DNA from: UBA4744 sp963717135
Lineage (GTDB): Bacteria > Actinomycetota > Acidimicrobiia > Spongiisociales > UBA4744
Direction of reading: 5' to 3'
Length of the DNA stretch: 64,000 nt
NCBI GenBank assembly: GCA_963717135.1
Contig: CAVQVN010000002.1
Span: forward strand, 62,001 to 126,000
How positions within the stretch are numbered: position 1 is the first letter of the stretch; each line of letters starts with the position of its first letter. Under the pieces are notes generated by a model. It worked only from the letters and a program-made list of their open reading frames with translations. It did no database searches and was not told the DNA's origin. Shown here piece after piece: positions 25,191 to 34,072 of this stretch. The position numbers and the translations under genes were made by a program.

Positions 25191-26302
25191 CGAAACCGGT
25201 CACATATCGAATAGCAGCCACCGACGGGGAGGCGCGTCTGGGAGTGCTGACTACCCCCCACGGAGAAGTGGTCACCCCCAACTTCATGCCGGTGGGAACC
25301 CGGGCAGCCGTCCGGGCCGTCGATTCTCGGGACCTGCTCGAAGCCGGCACCCAGATCTTGCTGGCCAATACCTATCACTTGATGTTGCGGCCGGGGGCGG
25401 AGACCATTGCCCGGCTGGGTGGGTTGCATGGATTCATGGGGTGGAGCGGGCCCATCCTCACCGACTCGGGTGGCTATCAAGTGTTCTCGCTCGAGCCGCA
25501 TGTTGATGAGCAGGGAGTGAGGTTCAAGTCGACCTACGACGGCTCTCGCGTTCAGCTGACCCCCGAAGACGCCGTGCGTGTGCAAGAAGACCTCGGTGCA
25601 GACATAGCGATGGTGCTCGATGTTTGCGTCGGATTGCCTGCCCCGTTCTTTCAAGTGGAGGAGGCGATGGACCGCACACTGCGGTGGGCCGAGCGGGCCC
25701 TGAGCGTGCACCGAAGCACCGACCAGGCATTGTTCGGGATCGTTCAGGGCGGCGTAGACGATGAACTGCGAGCCCGCAGCGCGGCCGCCACCGCGGGGCT
25801 CGATTTTGCCGGATTCGGCATCGGTGGGCTCTCGGTCGGCGAATCAGTTGAGGATCGAAACCGGGTTCTTGGGGTGGTGGTCGACGAATTGCCGGCCGGC
25901 AAGCCCCGCTACACGATGGGATTGGGCGATTCTGAAGGGGTTCTCGACGCAGTAGCCCGGGGAGTCGATCTGTTCGATTGCGTGTGGCCTACGCGATTGG
26001 CCCGACACGGTCGGGTTCTGACTCCCGACGGGGATTACAACCTCAAGCGTTCGGAATACCGGATGGCGGACATTCCCCTGCAGATTGGTTGCAGCTGTGC
26101 CACTTGTTCAACCTATTCCCGCGCCTACTTGAGACACTTGCTGACGACCCGTGAACTCAGCTCTCACCGGCTCCTCAGCTTGCACAATCTCACCTACACG
26201 ATGGGACTGATGCAGGACGTGAGATCGGCTATCGCCGAGGGAAGGTTTGCCGAGTTTCATGCCGCGACGGTGACCCGTAGACTTTCGCCCAGTCCGAAAT
26301 AG
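25187..26302 (+). CDS. tgt: tRNA-guanine transglycosylase
   Basis: 371 residues. Exchanges guanine 34 for preQ1 in GUN-anticodon tRNAs. Visible: substrate Asp in ILTDSGGYQVFS, nucleophile Asp in LFDCVWPTRLARHG, FGIGGLSVGE, and the zinc site CSCATCSTYSRAYLRHL (C-x-C-x2-C plus a later His). Bacterial type and normal length. Confidence 0.95.
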   Translation: MTKPVTYRIAATDGEARLGVLTTPHGEVVTPNFMPVGTRAAVRAVDSRDLLEAGTQILLANTYHLMLRPGAETIARLGGLHGFMGWSGPILTDSGGYQVFSLEPHVDEQGVRFKSTYDGSRVQLTPEDAVRVQEDLGADIAMVLDVCVGLPAPFFQVEEAMDRTLRWAERALSVHRSTDQALFGIVQGGVDDELRARSAAATAGLDFAGFGIGGLSVGESVEDRNRVLGVVVDELPAGKPRYTMGLGDSEGVLDAVARGVDLFDCVWPTRLARHGRVLTPDGDYNLKRSEYRMADIPLQIGCSCATCSTYSRAYLRHLLTTRELSSHRLLSLHNLTYTMGLMQDVRSAIAEGRFAEFHAATVTRRLSPSPK

Positions 26303-26305
26303 TGG

Positions 26306-26338
26306 CTACCATGACTTCCGGCCCGCGCATCGCGGGCC
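26306..26338 (+). promoter_or_regulatory. Putative -10 box and perfect hairpin between tgt and yajC
   Basis: TACCAT at 26306-26311 could be a -10 box. It is followed by an 8-bp perfect stem GGCCCGCG-CAT-CGCGGGCC (26320-26338). No U-tract follows, so this is either a weak terminator for tgt or a structured 5' end of the yajC-secDF message. Confidence 0.4.
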
Positions 26339-26362
26339 GACATTTCGAAGAGGGTGTATTCC

Positions 26363-26653
26363 GTGATCCTTTTACAGACTGAAACCGCGACGGGTAACTA
26401 CTCATCCTTGATTTTCCTGGCCTTGCTGATCGCCATGTTCTATTTCTTGTTGATCAGACCCCAGAGGACCCGGGCCAAGAAGCAGGCAGAGATGGCTTCC
26501 TCGCTACAGATTGGAGACCGAGTCCAGACTTTTGGCGGGGTTTATGGCATTGTCGACTCGATGGATGACGATTCCGTCATCTTGCGCCTCGAGGACGGCA
26601 AGATGCGTATCTCCCGGCGGGCCATCGGCTCCAAGACCGGCGACCAGGACTGA
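26363..26653 (+). CDS. yajC: Preprotein translocase accessory subunit YajC
   Basis: 96 residues from GTG at 26363, with GAAGAGGG about 8 bases upstream; a GTG at 26354 is also in frame. One N-terminal membrane helix (SSLIFLALLIAMFYFLLIRPQ) then the YajC signature RPQRTRAKKQAEM and a short SH3-like tail (IGDRVQTFGGVYGIV). Partner of SecDF; the secD start is 4 bases downstream. Confidence 0.93.
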   Translation: MILLQTETATGNYSSLIFLALLIAMFYFLLIRPQRTRAKKQAEMASSLQIGDRVQTFGGVYGIVDSMDDDSVILRLEDGKMRISRRAIGSKTGDQD

Positions 26654-26656
26654 GCG

Positions 26657-28234
26657 GTGCGAAAACACCTGGTCACGCTTCTGGTAGTACTGGCGATCGC
26701 CTGGGGAGGCGTCGGCGCGGCGCTGGCTTTCGGAGTAACGCCGGTACTCGGGCTCGATCTCAAAGGTGGTACGTCGGTAATCCTGCGCGCTCCCGAAGGT
26801 ACGGATCCCGAAGTCCTCGACAAAGCAGTCGAGGTGATGCGGCGGCGAATCGAGAGTTTCGGAAGCGTTCAGGAACCCGAGATCCAGATCTCCGGCGACA
26901 ACAACGTCCTGGTGCAGCTTCCCGGCGTGACCGACCGCGAACGAGCGCTGGCCGCCATCGGGCAGACCGGACAGTTGTCTTTCCGGCCGGTGCTGGAAGC
27001 CAGCCTTCTCGTCAGCCCGCTACTCATCCCCCAGATCGACGATGCGACCACGACGACCACCATTGCGCCCGGCGAGACGACCACCACCGTCGCGGACGAG
27101 GCAACTACCACGACCGAAGCTGCTACGACCACGACGGAAGCCGTCACGACCACGACCACGTTTCCGTCGGGGGTGGATCCAGAGACGGGTCTGACCATCG
27201 AGGACGACCCCACCCAGGAGGCATGGCTCGCCGAGTATGCCGAGGACGGCTCGGTGGTGTGGGTTTATCACGTCGGACCGTCGCAGCTGAGCGGCGCCGA
27301 GCTCGATGACGCCCTGGCCGGCTTTCAAGGTGGGGCAACCCAACTCCCTCAGTGGCAGGTGCAGCTCGACCTGTCCAATGAAGGTGCCGACAAGTTCCAG
27401 GAGCTGACCAAAGTTGCAGCTTCGTTTCCGTCGGGCGACCCCCGCCGGCAGATTGCCATCGTCCTCGACGGAGAGGTGGTGTCGGCTCCGCAGGTCAACA
27501 TAGATGTCGATCCCGCCGTCGGGATCAGTGGGGGTTCCGCCGTTATCACGATGGGGACGGGTGAGAATCAGCAGCAGGAAGCCCAAGACCTCGCCGTGGT
27601 GCTCCGCTACGGCTCACTACCCGTGGCTTTCGAGCGAGATCAGGTCCAGAACGTCTCGGCCACCCTGGGGGCCGATTCGCTCAACGCCGGGTTGGTAGCC
27701 GGAGCCGGCGGTTTGATCCTGGTGGCTCTCGCTGTGATGTTGTATTACCGGTCGCTGGGCGTGGTCGCGGTTTTGGGCCTCACCGTGTTCGGTTCGCTGC
27801 TCCTTCTGGTCATCGGATTGCTCAGTCGGTACATGGGGACCACCCTGACCCTGGCGGGAGTGACCGGCATCATCGTGTCGATCGGGATCACCGCCGACTC
27901 CTATATCGTCTTCTATGAACGCATCAAGGAAGAGATCCGGGCCAAGCGGACCGTGCACGCCGCCGTTGATGAAGGCTTCTCCCGGGCCTTTCACACCATC
28001 ATCACGGCCGACACAGTCTCGATCCTGGCCGCCATCCTGTTGTGGCTACTGGCCGTCGGACCCGTCAAAGGATTTGCCCTGACGTTGGGGATTGCCACTC
28101 TCATCGACGTCATCGTCGCCTACTTCTTCACCCGGAACGCGGTGTGGCTGATGGCCCGAACGAGAATGGGCACCGGGGGATGGTTCAGTATCGAAGGCGC
28201 CAGCGGTCGGCGAGTCGCTGAGGCAACGCCATGA
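26657..28234 (+). CDS. secD: Protein translocase subunit SecD, with a Thr-rich insertion
   Basis: 525 residues from GTG. SecD uses the proton gradient to help pull exported proteins across. N-terminal helix, periplasmic-type P1 domain (LDLKGGTSVIL is the D1 motif), and five C-terminal helices with SIGITADSYIVFYERIKEE. A low-complexity insertion (about residues 130-168, bases 27047-27160) is made mainly of Thr with Ala and Glu, and sits inside the external domain. Such linkers are common in exported actinobacterial proteins. ATGA overlap with secF. Confidence 0.94.
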   Translation: MRKHLVTLLVVLAIAWGGVGAALAFGVTPVLGLDLKGGTSVILRAPEGTDPEVLDKAVEVMRRRIESFGSVQEPEIQISGDNNVLVQLPGVTDRERALAAIGQTGQLSFRPVLEASLLVSPLLIPQIDDATTTTTIAPGETTTTVADEATTTTEAATTTTEAVTTTTTFPSGVDPETGLTIEDDPTQEAWLAEYAEDGSVVWVYHVGPSQLSGAELDDALAGFQGGATQLPQWQVQLDLSNEGADKFQELTKVAASFPSGDPRRQIAIVLDGEVVSAPQVNIDVDPAVGISGGSAVITMGTGENQQQEAQDLAVVLRYGSLPVAFERDQVQNVSATLGADSLNAGLVAGAGGLILVALAVMLYYRSLGVVAVLGLTVFGSLLLLVIGLLSRYMGTTLTLAGVTGIIVSIGITADSYIVFYERIKEEIRAKRTVHAAVDEGFSRAFHTIITADTVSILAAILLWLLAVGPVKGFALTLGIATLIDVIVAYFFTRNAVWLMARTRMGTGGWFSIEGASGRRVAEATP

Positions 28235-29280
28235 GCCTGTTCGGCCGCCTCTATCGAGGGGAAACGTCTTTCGACTTTGTCGGCGCCCGTCGCACCTTCC
28301 TGATCATCTCTTCCATACTGCTGGTCGTGTCGGCTCTCAGCCTGGCCATCCGCGGGCTCAATCTCAGCCTCGACTTTCGTGGGGGGGTCGCCGTCGAGAC
28401 CGAGAACCCGGCCAACGCAGGGGTCGCCGAGGTCCGTGAGGCGCTGGCCCCTCTCGGATTGTCCGACGCCCGGATTCAACTACTGGCCGACGGACAGGAC
28501 CTGCGGGTCCAGACCCAAGCCCTGGATCCCGAGCAGACAGACGAGTTGGTGCGGGCCGTGGCCGCGGTAGCCGGCACCGAGGTCATCGATACCAGTGTCG
28601 ACGAGGTTGGGCCTACTTTCGGGGTCCAAATTGCCGAGCGGGCGGTACTGGCCCTGGTCGTGTTCCTGGGGGCGGCGATCCTCTTCATGACCTGGCGGCT
28701 CGAGTGGAAGATGGCGCTCAGCTGTATTGTCGCCCTATTCCACGACCTCGTCATAACGTTCGGGGTCTACTCGATCACCGGCTTCGAGGTCACCCCGGCC
28801 ACCGTGATCGCCGTCCTGACCATCCTCGGATACAGCCTCTACGACACCGTGGTCGTGTTCGACAAGGTCAAGGAGAACATCGAAACCCCCGATCGAGTGA
28901 CCTTCACCGACATCGTCAACCGGTCGATGAATCAGGTGTTGATGCGCTCCGTCAATACCTCGTTGACCAGCTTGCTTCCGGTGGGCAGTCTGCTGTTCGT
29001 AGGGTCGTTCCTGCTCGGGGCGCGAACTCTTCTCGATTTTGCGCTGGCCCTGTTCGTCGGTATTGCGGCCGGCACGTACTCTTCGATTGCGGTCGCCTCG
29101 CCGCTACTGGCGATCTGGAAAGAGCGCGAGGACGAGTGGACGAGGATCCGACGGCGCTTGAGCCGCATATCCGAAGATATCGCAGTGCCCGTCAGTCAGC
29201 CCAAACCGACCGCCGAGTCGGTCCGGCCGCGGGCCGCCACCGGAGCAACTCCGCGGCCGCCCAAGAAGCGGCGCCGCTGA
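28231..29280 (+). CDS. secF: Protein translocase subunit SecF
   Basis: 349 residues. Six-helix SecF with the D1-type LSLDFRGGVAVETE motif after the first helix, and conserved LTILGYSLYDTVVVFDKVKE and NQVLMRSVNTSLTSLLPV. A basic, proline-containing C-terminal tail (ending PRPPKKRRR) projects into the cytoplasm. Forms the SecDF complex with the overlapping secD. Confidence 0.95.
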   Translation: MSLFGRLYRGETSFDFVGARRTFLIISSILLVVSALSLAIRGLNLSLDFRGGVAVETENPANAGVAEVREALAPLGLSDARIQLLADGQDLRVQTQALDPEQTDELVRAVAAVAGTEVIDTSVDEVGPTFGVQIAERAVLALVVFLGAAILFMTWRLEWKMALSCIVALFHDLVITFGVYSITGFEVTPATVIAVLTILGYSLYDTVVVFDKVKENIETPDRVTFTDIVNRSMNQVLMRSVNTSLTSLLPVGSLLFVGSFLLGARTLLDFALALFVGIAAGTYSSIAVASPLLAIWKEREDEWTRIRRRLSRISEDIAVPVSQPKPTAESVRPRAATGATPRPPKKRRR

Positions 29281-29324
29281 GACCCGACGTACGGGCTGGA
29301 CACGAGGCCTGCGAGCCGTCGATG

Positions 29325-29330
29325 TACAAT
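29325..29330 (+). promoter_or_regulatory. -10 box of apt-relA (leaderless)
   Basis: TACAAT, 6 bases before the apt GTG. The box overlaps an in-frame upstream ATG (29322), which argues that the GTG, not that ATG, is the start. Confidence 0.5.
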
Positions 29331-29336
29331 CGGCCG

Positions 29337-29864
29337 GTGAATATTCCTCATTACACCCAGCTGGTACGAGACATAGCGGATTTCCCGGAGCCGGGAATCC
29401 TGTTCAAGGACATCACCCCGGTGCTGGCCGACCGGCGGGCGTTCACCCGGCTGATCATCGATCTGGCCGAACCTTTCTACGGAAGAGTCGACAAAGTGGC
29501 CGGGATCGAGGCCCGCGGGTTCATCCTGGCCACCCCGGTTGCCGACGAGCTCCACACCGGATTCGTGCCGATCCGCAAACCCGGCAAACTCCCCTGGACC
29601 GTGGTTCGGGAGGAATATGAACTCGAGTACGGCCAGGATGCTCTCGAAATCCACGCCGATGCCGTTGCGCCGGGAGAGCGAGTGCTGGTGGTTGACGATG
29701 TGCTGGCGACCGGCGGTACCGCCGCCGCCGCGGTGCGGCTCCTCCGCCATCTCGGTGCCGAAGTCGTTGGTCTGGCCATCTTCATAGAACTGGGGTTCCT
29801 CAATGGGAGATCGGCACTGGAGGATGTCGAACTGCACTCGCTGGTGAACTATGACGGCGGCTGA
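29337..29864 (+). CDS. apt: Adenine phosphoribosyltransferase
   Basis: 175 residues from GTG; ATG at 29322 would add 5. Converts adenine plus PRPP to AMP. PRPP loop VLVVDDVLATGGTAAAAV near residue 120; FPEPGILFKDITPVL and GIEARGFILA are Apt signatures. The stop overlaps the relA start by 14 bases, the usual actinobacterial secDF-apt-relA order. Confidence 0.95.
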   Translation: MNIPHYTQLVRDIADFPEPGILFKDITPVLADRRAFTRLIIDLAEPFYGRVDKVAGIEARGFILATPVADELHTGFVPIRKPGKLPWTVVREEYELEYGQDALEIHADAVAPGERVLVVDDVLATGGTAAAAVRLLRHLGAEVVGLAIFIELGFLNGRSALEDVELHSLVNYDGG

Positions 29865-32046
29865 GCCGACATTTCGACCCGATGACGCAGTCGTTGCCGA
29901 GCTCGCTCCGATTTTGGCAGCCTTCCGTTCCCACTACCCGACGGTCTCGGACCGCACCATCTATCGCGCCTACCAACTCGCCCAACGAAAGCATCTCGGA
30001 CAGTTCCGCAAGACCGGGGAGCCCTATATCACCCATCCTCTGGCGGTCACCCAGATCCTGGCCGACTACGGCCTCGACGCCGACACCCTGGCGGCGGCTC
30101 TGCTCCACGACACCGTTGAAGATACCGACGTAACGATCGAAGAAGTCGAAGCCGATTTCGGGGCGGAAGTTGCCCGGATGATCGATGGGGTCACGAAACT
30201 GGACCGAATTCGCTTCGGTTCCCGCGAAGAAGCCCAGGCCGCCACTATCCGCAAGATGGTGGTGGCCATGGCACAGGATGTGCGGGTCCTGCTCATCAAG
30301 TTGGCCGATCGGTTGCACAACCTTCGCACGATCGGCCCGCTGCCCATCGAAAAACAGGAGCGGATCGGACGTGAGACGCTCGAGGTGTACGCCCCGCTGG
30401 CGCACCGGTTGGGAGTGCAGGAAATCAAGCATGAGATGGAGGATCGGTGTTTCGCCATCCTCTACCCGAAACGCAACGCCGAGATCGACGCTCTGCTGGC
30501 GCAACGAGCTCCAGAACGAGACGCCCAGATCCGTACCGCCATCGAGGCAGTCGAGGGTCTGTTGCGAGGAGCCGCGATTCGGGCCGACGTGACCGGTCGG
30601 CCGAAACACCATTTTTCGATCTACCGGAAGATGGGCACCACCGGATTGCCGTTCGACAAGATCCATGATCTGATCGGGATCCGGGTGATCGTCGACGATG
30701 TTCGCGATTGTTATGCAGCCCTCGGCCTGATCCATGCCATGTGGACGCCGGTCCACGGCCGGTTCAAGGATTACATCGCGATGCCCAAGTTCAACCTCTA
30801 CCAGAGCTTACATACCACGGTGATCGGCCCGGACGGGAAGCCGCTCGAGGTGCAGATCCGTACCGAGGAGATGCACCAGCGGGCCGAGTTCGGCATCGCG
30901 GCCCACTGGCGCTACAAGGAGGGGGTCTCCGACGCAGATCTGCCCTGGATGGCCGATCTGCGGTTCCTTCAAGATGAATACGCCGATCCGAACGAGTTCC
31001 TGGCCAGCCTCAAGCTCGACCTCTACCAGGACGAAGTGTTCGTGCTCACCCCGGGCGGCGATGTCAAGACCCTGCCCCGCGGGGCAACCCCGGTCGATTT
31101 TGCCTACACGGTTCACACCGAGGTTGGGCATAGATGTGTGGGGGCCAAGGTCAACGGCCGCCTGGTCACCCTCGGCACCCGTCTCGAGTCCGGCGACATC
31201 GTGGAGATCATGACTTCCAAAGCCCAGGATGCCGGGCCCAGCCAGGACTGGTTGGGCTTTGTCCGTACCACCCGAGCCAAGGCCAAGATCCGCCAATGGT
31301 TCACGAAGGAACGACGGGAATCGGCCCTAGCCGACGGTCGGGACGAGGTGATGGGAGCCCTCCGCAAGGAACGGCTGGGCCTTTCCGCCGCGGCTCGGGA
31401 TGCCTTCCTGTTGCAGGTGGCCGAACAAGTGGGGCTCCAGGACCTGGACGGGTTATTCGTGGCGGTGGGGGAAGGCACCATGGGAGCGGCGACGGTGGCC
31501 GGCCGCGTCGCTCGACTGGCCAGCCCCGCCGACGCATCGTTGGAAGATGAGCCTCTCCCAGACATGCCGCGGGAACGGGCGGTCCCCACCGGGACCGGTG
31601 TCATAGTCGAAGGTCTGGACGACGTGTGGGTGCGGATCGCCCGCTGTTGCTCGCCGGTGCCCGGCGACGACATAGTCGGATTCGTGACGGTGGGTCGGGG
31701 CGTGTCGGTGCACCGGTCCGACTGCACGAACATCGAGGCGATGGGCGACCGCAAAGAGCGGATGATCGAAGTCGCCTGGGCCCCTGAGCGCGTGGGCCGG
31801 TTCTCGGTGTGGGTACAGGTGGAGGCGCTCGATCGTCCCAAATTGCTTCGCGATGTGACCTCGCTGATATCCGACGTTGGTGGCAATATCCTGGCCTCGT
31901 CGTCGTCGGTGGGTCGCGATCGGGTTGCCATGTTGCGATACGAGGTCGAACTGGGTGATCCCGGGCACGTTGACACGCTCGTGACGTCGCTGCGGGCGGT
32001 TGATTCGGTGTTCGATGCCTATCGACTGGTGCCGCGGGCCAATTGA
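29851..32046 (+). CDS. relA: Bifunctional (p)ppGpp synthetase/hydrolase
   Basis: 731 residues. Stringent-response enzyme of the Rel type. The HD hydrolase has HDTVEDT (about 91-97) and KLADRLHN; the synthetase carries RFKDYIAMPK, the basic RxKD form typical of bifunctional enzymes, and LYQSLHTTVIGPDG. TGS domain (VFVLTPGGDVKTLPRGATP), zinc-finger-like CCSPVPGD and a C-terminal ACT domain (about 655-731) complete the normal layout. Confidence 0.95.
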   Translation: MTAAEPTFRPDDAVVAELAPILAAFRSHYPTVSDRTIYRAYQLAQRKHLGQFRKTGEPYITHPLAVTQILADYGLDADTLAAALLHDTVEDTDVTIEEVEADFGAEVARMIDGVTKLDRIRFGSREEAQAATIRKMVVAMAQDVRVLLIKLADRLHNLRTIGPLPIEKQERIGRETLEVYAPLAHRLGVQEIKHEMEDRCFAILYPKRNAEIDALLAQRAPERDAQIRTAIEAVEGLLRGAAIRADVTGRPKHHFSIYRKMGTTGLPFDKIHDLIGIRVIVDDVRDCYAALGLIHAMWTPVHGRFKDYIAMPKFNLYQSLHTTVIGPDGKPLEVQIRTEEMHQRAEFGIAAHWRYKEGVSDADLPWMADLRFLQDEYADPNEFLASLKLDLYQDEVFVLTPGGDVKTLPRGATPVDFAYTVHTEVGHRCVGAKVNGRLVTLGTRLESGDIVEIMTSKAQDAGPSQDWLGFVRTTRAKAKIRQWFTKERRESALADGRDEVMGALRKERLGLSAAARDAFLLQVAEQVGLQDLDGLFVAVGEGTMGAATVAGRVARLASPADASLEDEPLPDMPRERAVPTGTGVIVEGLDDVWVRIARCCSPVPGDDIVGFVTVGRGVSVHRSDCTNIEAMGDRKERMIEVAWAPERVGRFSVWVQVEALDRPKLLRDVTSLISDVGGNILASSSSVGRDRVAMLRYEVELGDPGHVDTLVTSLRAVDSVFDAYRLVPRAN

Positions 32047-32169
32047 GGCTGCGTCTCACAACGTTCAGAATTGGTGAGTCCGGGGGTCGGTCGGACTGTG
32101 ACCATGAAACCGTCGTATGTATTCACTCAATTACGTTCACCCGACTGCAGAGCAGAGAGTCGTGCGAGG

Positions 32170-32175
32170 TACCCT
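32170..32175 (+). promoter_or_regulatory. -10 box upstream of the MBL hydrolase gene
   Basis: TACCCT, 23 bases before the TTG start; the ribosome-binding site GGGGAG lies between, so this message has a short leader. The 152-base gap after relA also holds a weak 6-bp hairpin AGTCCG/CGGACT (32077-32097) with no U-tract. Confidence 0.4.
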
Positions 32176-32198
32176 GACGCCGACGGCGGGGAGCAGAC

Positions 32199-32849
32199 TT
32201 GCTGATTGCTGGTAGATCTTTGTGGCTGGCCGAAACCAACTGCTGGGTAGTGGCTTCCGAGGCGGGCGGTCCCGGTGTACTCATCGACGCACCGCCTGAT
32301 CCGGAGGGGATACTGGACCTGCTGGCTCAACACCCGGTGACTCCGGTGGCGCTGCTTCTGACCCACGGGCACGTCGATCACACCGGGGGAGCGGGGGTGG
32401 TGGTTGGTTCGACGGGGATCGATGCCTATGTACACCCCGACGACGACTACCTAACTCTCGACCCCCTTACTCAGTTACGGATGCTGTTCGGCATGGTTCC
32501 CCCCGGCGATTTCTTGCCCCCGACCAAACTCGAGCGGCTCGCCGACGGGCAGGTGCTGCGACTGGCCGGGCTCGAACTCGAGGTTCTTCACACTCCCGGA
32601 CACACACCGGGGCATTGCTGTTTCTTGAACCGCGAGGAAGGCGTTCTGTTCTCCGGCGATCATCTCTTTGCCGGGTCAATCGGCCGGACCGACCTACCGG
32701 GCGGGAACTACGACACCCTGATGGAGAGCATGCGAAACCAGGTTCTTCCGCTTGATGACGGCGTATTGGTATATCCGGGTCACGGACCCACGACTACCCT
32801 GGCGATCGAACGTCGAACCAATCCCTTCCTGAAGCAATTGAGCCCATGA
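32199..32849 (+). CDS. MBL-fold metallo-hydrolase (glyoxalase II-like)
   Basis: 216 residues from a TTG with GGGGAG 5 bases upstream. The dinuclear metal motif THGHVDHTGG (HxHxDH, near 60), HTPGHTPGH, FSGDHLFAGSIGRTDLPGG and YPGHGPTT are all present, as in the glyoxalase II/RomA-like branch. These hydrolyse thioesters; the substrate is unknown. It overlaps hisS by 4 bases, a common actinobacterial neighbour upstream of hisS. Confidence 0.88.
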   Translation: MLIAGRSLWLAETNCWVVASEAGGPGVLIDAPPDPEGILDLLAQHPVTPVALLLTHGHVDHTGGAGVVVGSTGIDAYVHPDDDYLTLDPLTQLRMLFGMVPPGDFLPPTKLERLADGQVLRLAGLELEVLHTPGHTPGHCCFLNREEGVLFSGDHLFAGSIGRTDLPGGNYDTLMESMRNQVLPLDDGVLVYPGHGPTTTLAIERRTNPFLKQLSP

Positions 32850-34072
32850 TCTTTCGCGCACCCAAAGGAACCGATGACATCCTCCCACCCGCTTCGCACA
32901 CCTGGCGGAGGTTGTTGCTGACCTGGGAGAACCTGGCGGCCACCTTCGGCTACGACCTGATCCTCATGCCCCTCTTCGAGGCAACCGAGGTGTTCGCTCG
33001 CGGGGTAGGGGAAGGCACCGACGTGGTTATGAAGCAGATGTACACGTTCGAAGACAAGGGCGGGAGACTGCTGACCCTTCGTCCCGAAGGTACGGCTCCC
33101 GTCGTCAGAGCCTTCCTCGAATCCGGAGCGGACGGAATCATGAAAGTCGCGTATTCCGGTCCCATGTTCCGGTATGAGCGCCCCCAGGCCGGGCGCCGGC
33201 GCCAGTTTTATCAGGTTGGAATCGAGTACCTCGGTTCTCGATCTGCGGCCGCCGATGCCGAGGTGATCGAGGCGGGCTACCGGTTCCTGACCGACGTCGG
33301 TTTGTCCGATTTGAGTGTTCAGATCAACTCCATTGGGGATCGCCGGTGCCGCCCCACCTACCTGGAGGTTCTCACGGCGTATCTGGAGAGCCACCGGGAG
33401 GTGCTGTGTGATGACAGCCTCGGCAGGCTGAATACCAATCCGATGCGGGTGCTCGACTGCAAGGTCTGCGCTCCGAAGCTGATCGACGCTCCCTCGCCGG
33501 TGGACTATCTGTGCGAGGAGTGTGCCGCCCACTACGAAGAGGTACGGATCCTCTTGCGCGAAGTGCAGGTGCCTTTTGAGGAGTCACCGAGATTGGTCAG
33601 GGGTCTCGACTACTACGAAAGAACCGCCTTCGAATACATCGCCACCAACCTCGAAGCAGCCCAGAACGCGGTGGGAGGAGGGGGTCGCTATGACGGCTTG
33701 GCCGAGTTGCTGGGCGGGAAGCCGGTGCCCGGAGTCGGATTCGCCCTTGGCTTGGACCGGTTGGTCATGACTCTCGGCGGAATCGAAGAGTCCGATCCGC
33801 TCGATCTCTATCTCGTGATCGCCGGAGAGAGGTTTCCCGAAGCCTGGCACCTGGCGTCCCGGTTGCGTTCGGTCGGGCTCCGTACCGACCTCGATCTGGA
33901 AGGCAGATCGGTGAAAGCGCAATTTCGGGCGGCCGACCGGAGGGGGGCATCGGGGGTCATCGTGCTGGGTGAGGAATGGGAGGAAGGCAAGGTGGTCGCC
34001 AAGAACCTGACCACCGGCAATCAGGAGACAATTCTCGTTGAGGAGGTTGAGTCATGGACCCGACGGCTGTAG
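32846..34072 (+). CDS. hisS: Histidine--tRNA ligase
   Basis: 408 residues. Class II synthetase: motif 1 region FRAPKGTDDILPP, motif 2 FRYERPQAGRRRQFYQ, the histidine-specific LVRGLDYYERTAFEY, and motif 3 VPGVGFALGLDRL. C-terminal anticodon domain from about 318. The stop lies 19 bases inside aspS, so the two synthetase genes are coupled. Confidence 0.95.
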   Translation: MIFRAPKGTDDILPPASHTWRRLLLTWENLAATFGYDLILMPLFEATEVFARGVGEGTDVVMKQMYTFEDKGGRLLTLRPEGTAPVVRAFLESGADGIMKVAYSGPMFRYERPQAGRRRQFYQVGIEYLGSRSAAADAEVIEAGYRFLTDVGLSDLSVQINSIGDRRCRPTYLEVLTAYLESHREVLCDDSLGRLNTNPMRVLDCKVCAPKLIDAPSPVDYLCEECAAHYEEVRILLREVQVPFEESPRLVRGLDYYERTAFEYIATNLEAAQNAVGGGGRYDGLAELLGGKPVPGVGFALGLDRLVMTLGGIEESDPLDLYLVIAGERFPEAWHLASRLRSVGLRTDLDLEGRSVKAQFRAADRRGASGVIVLGEEWEEGKVVAKNLTTGNQETILVEEVESWTRRL

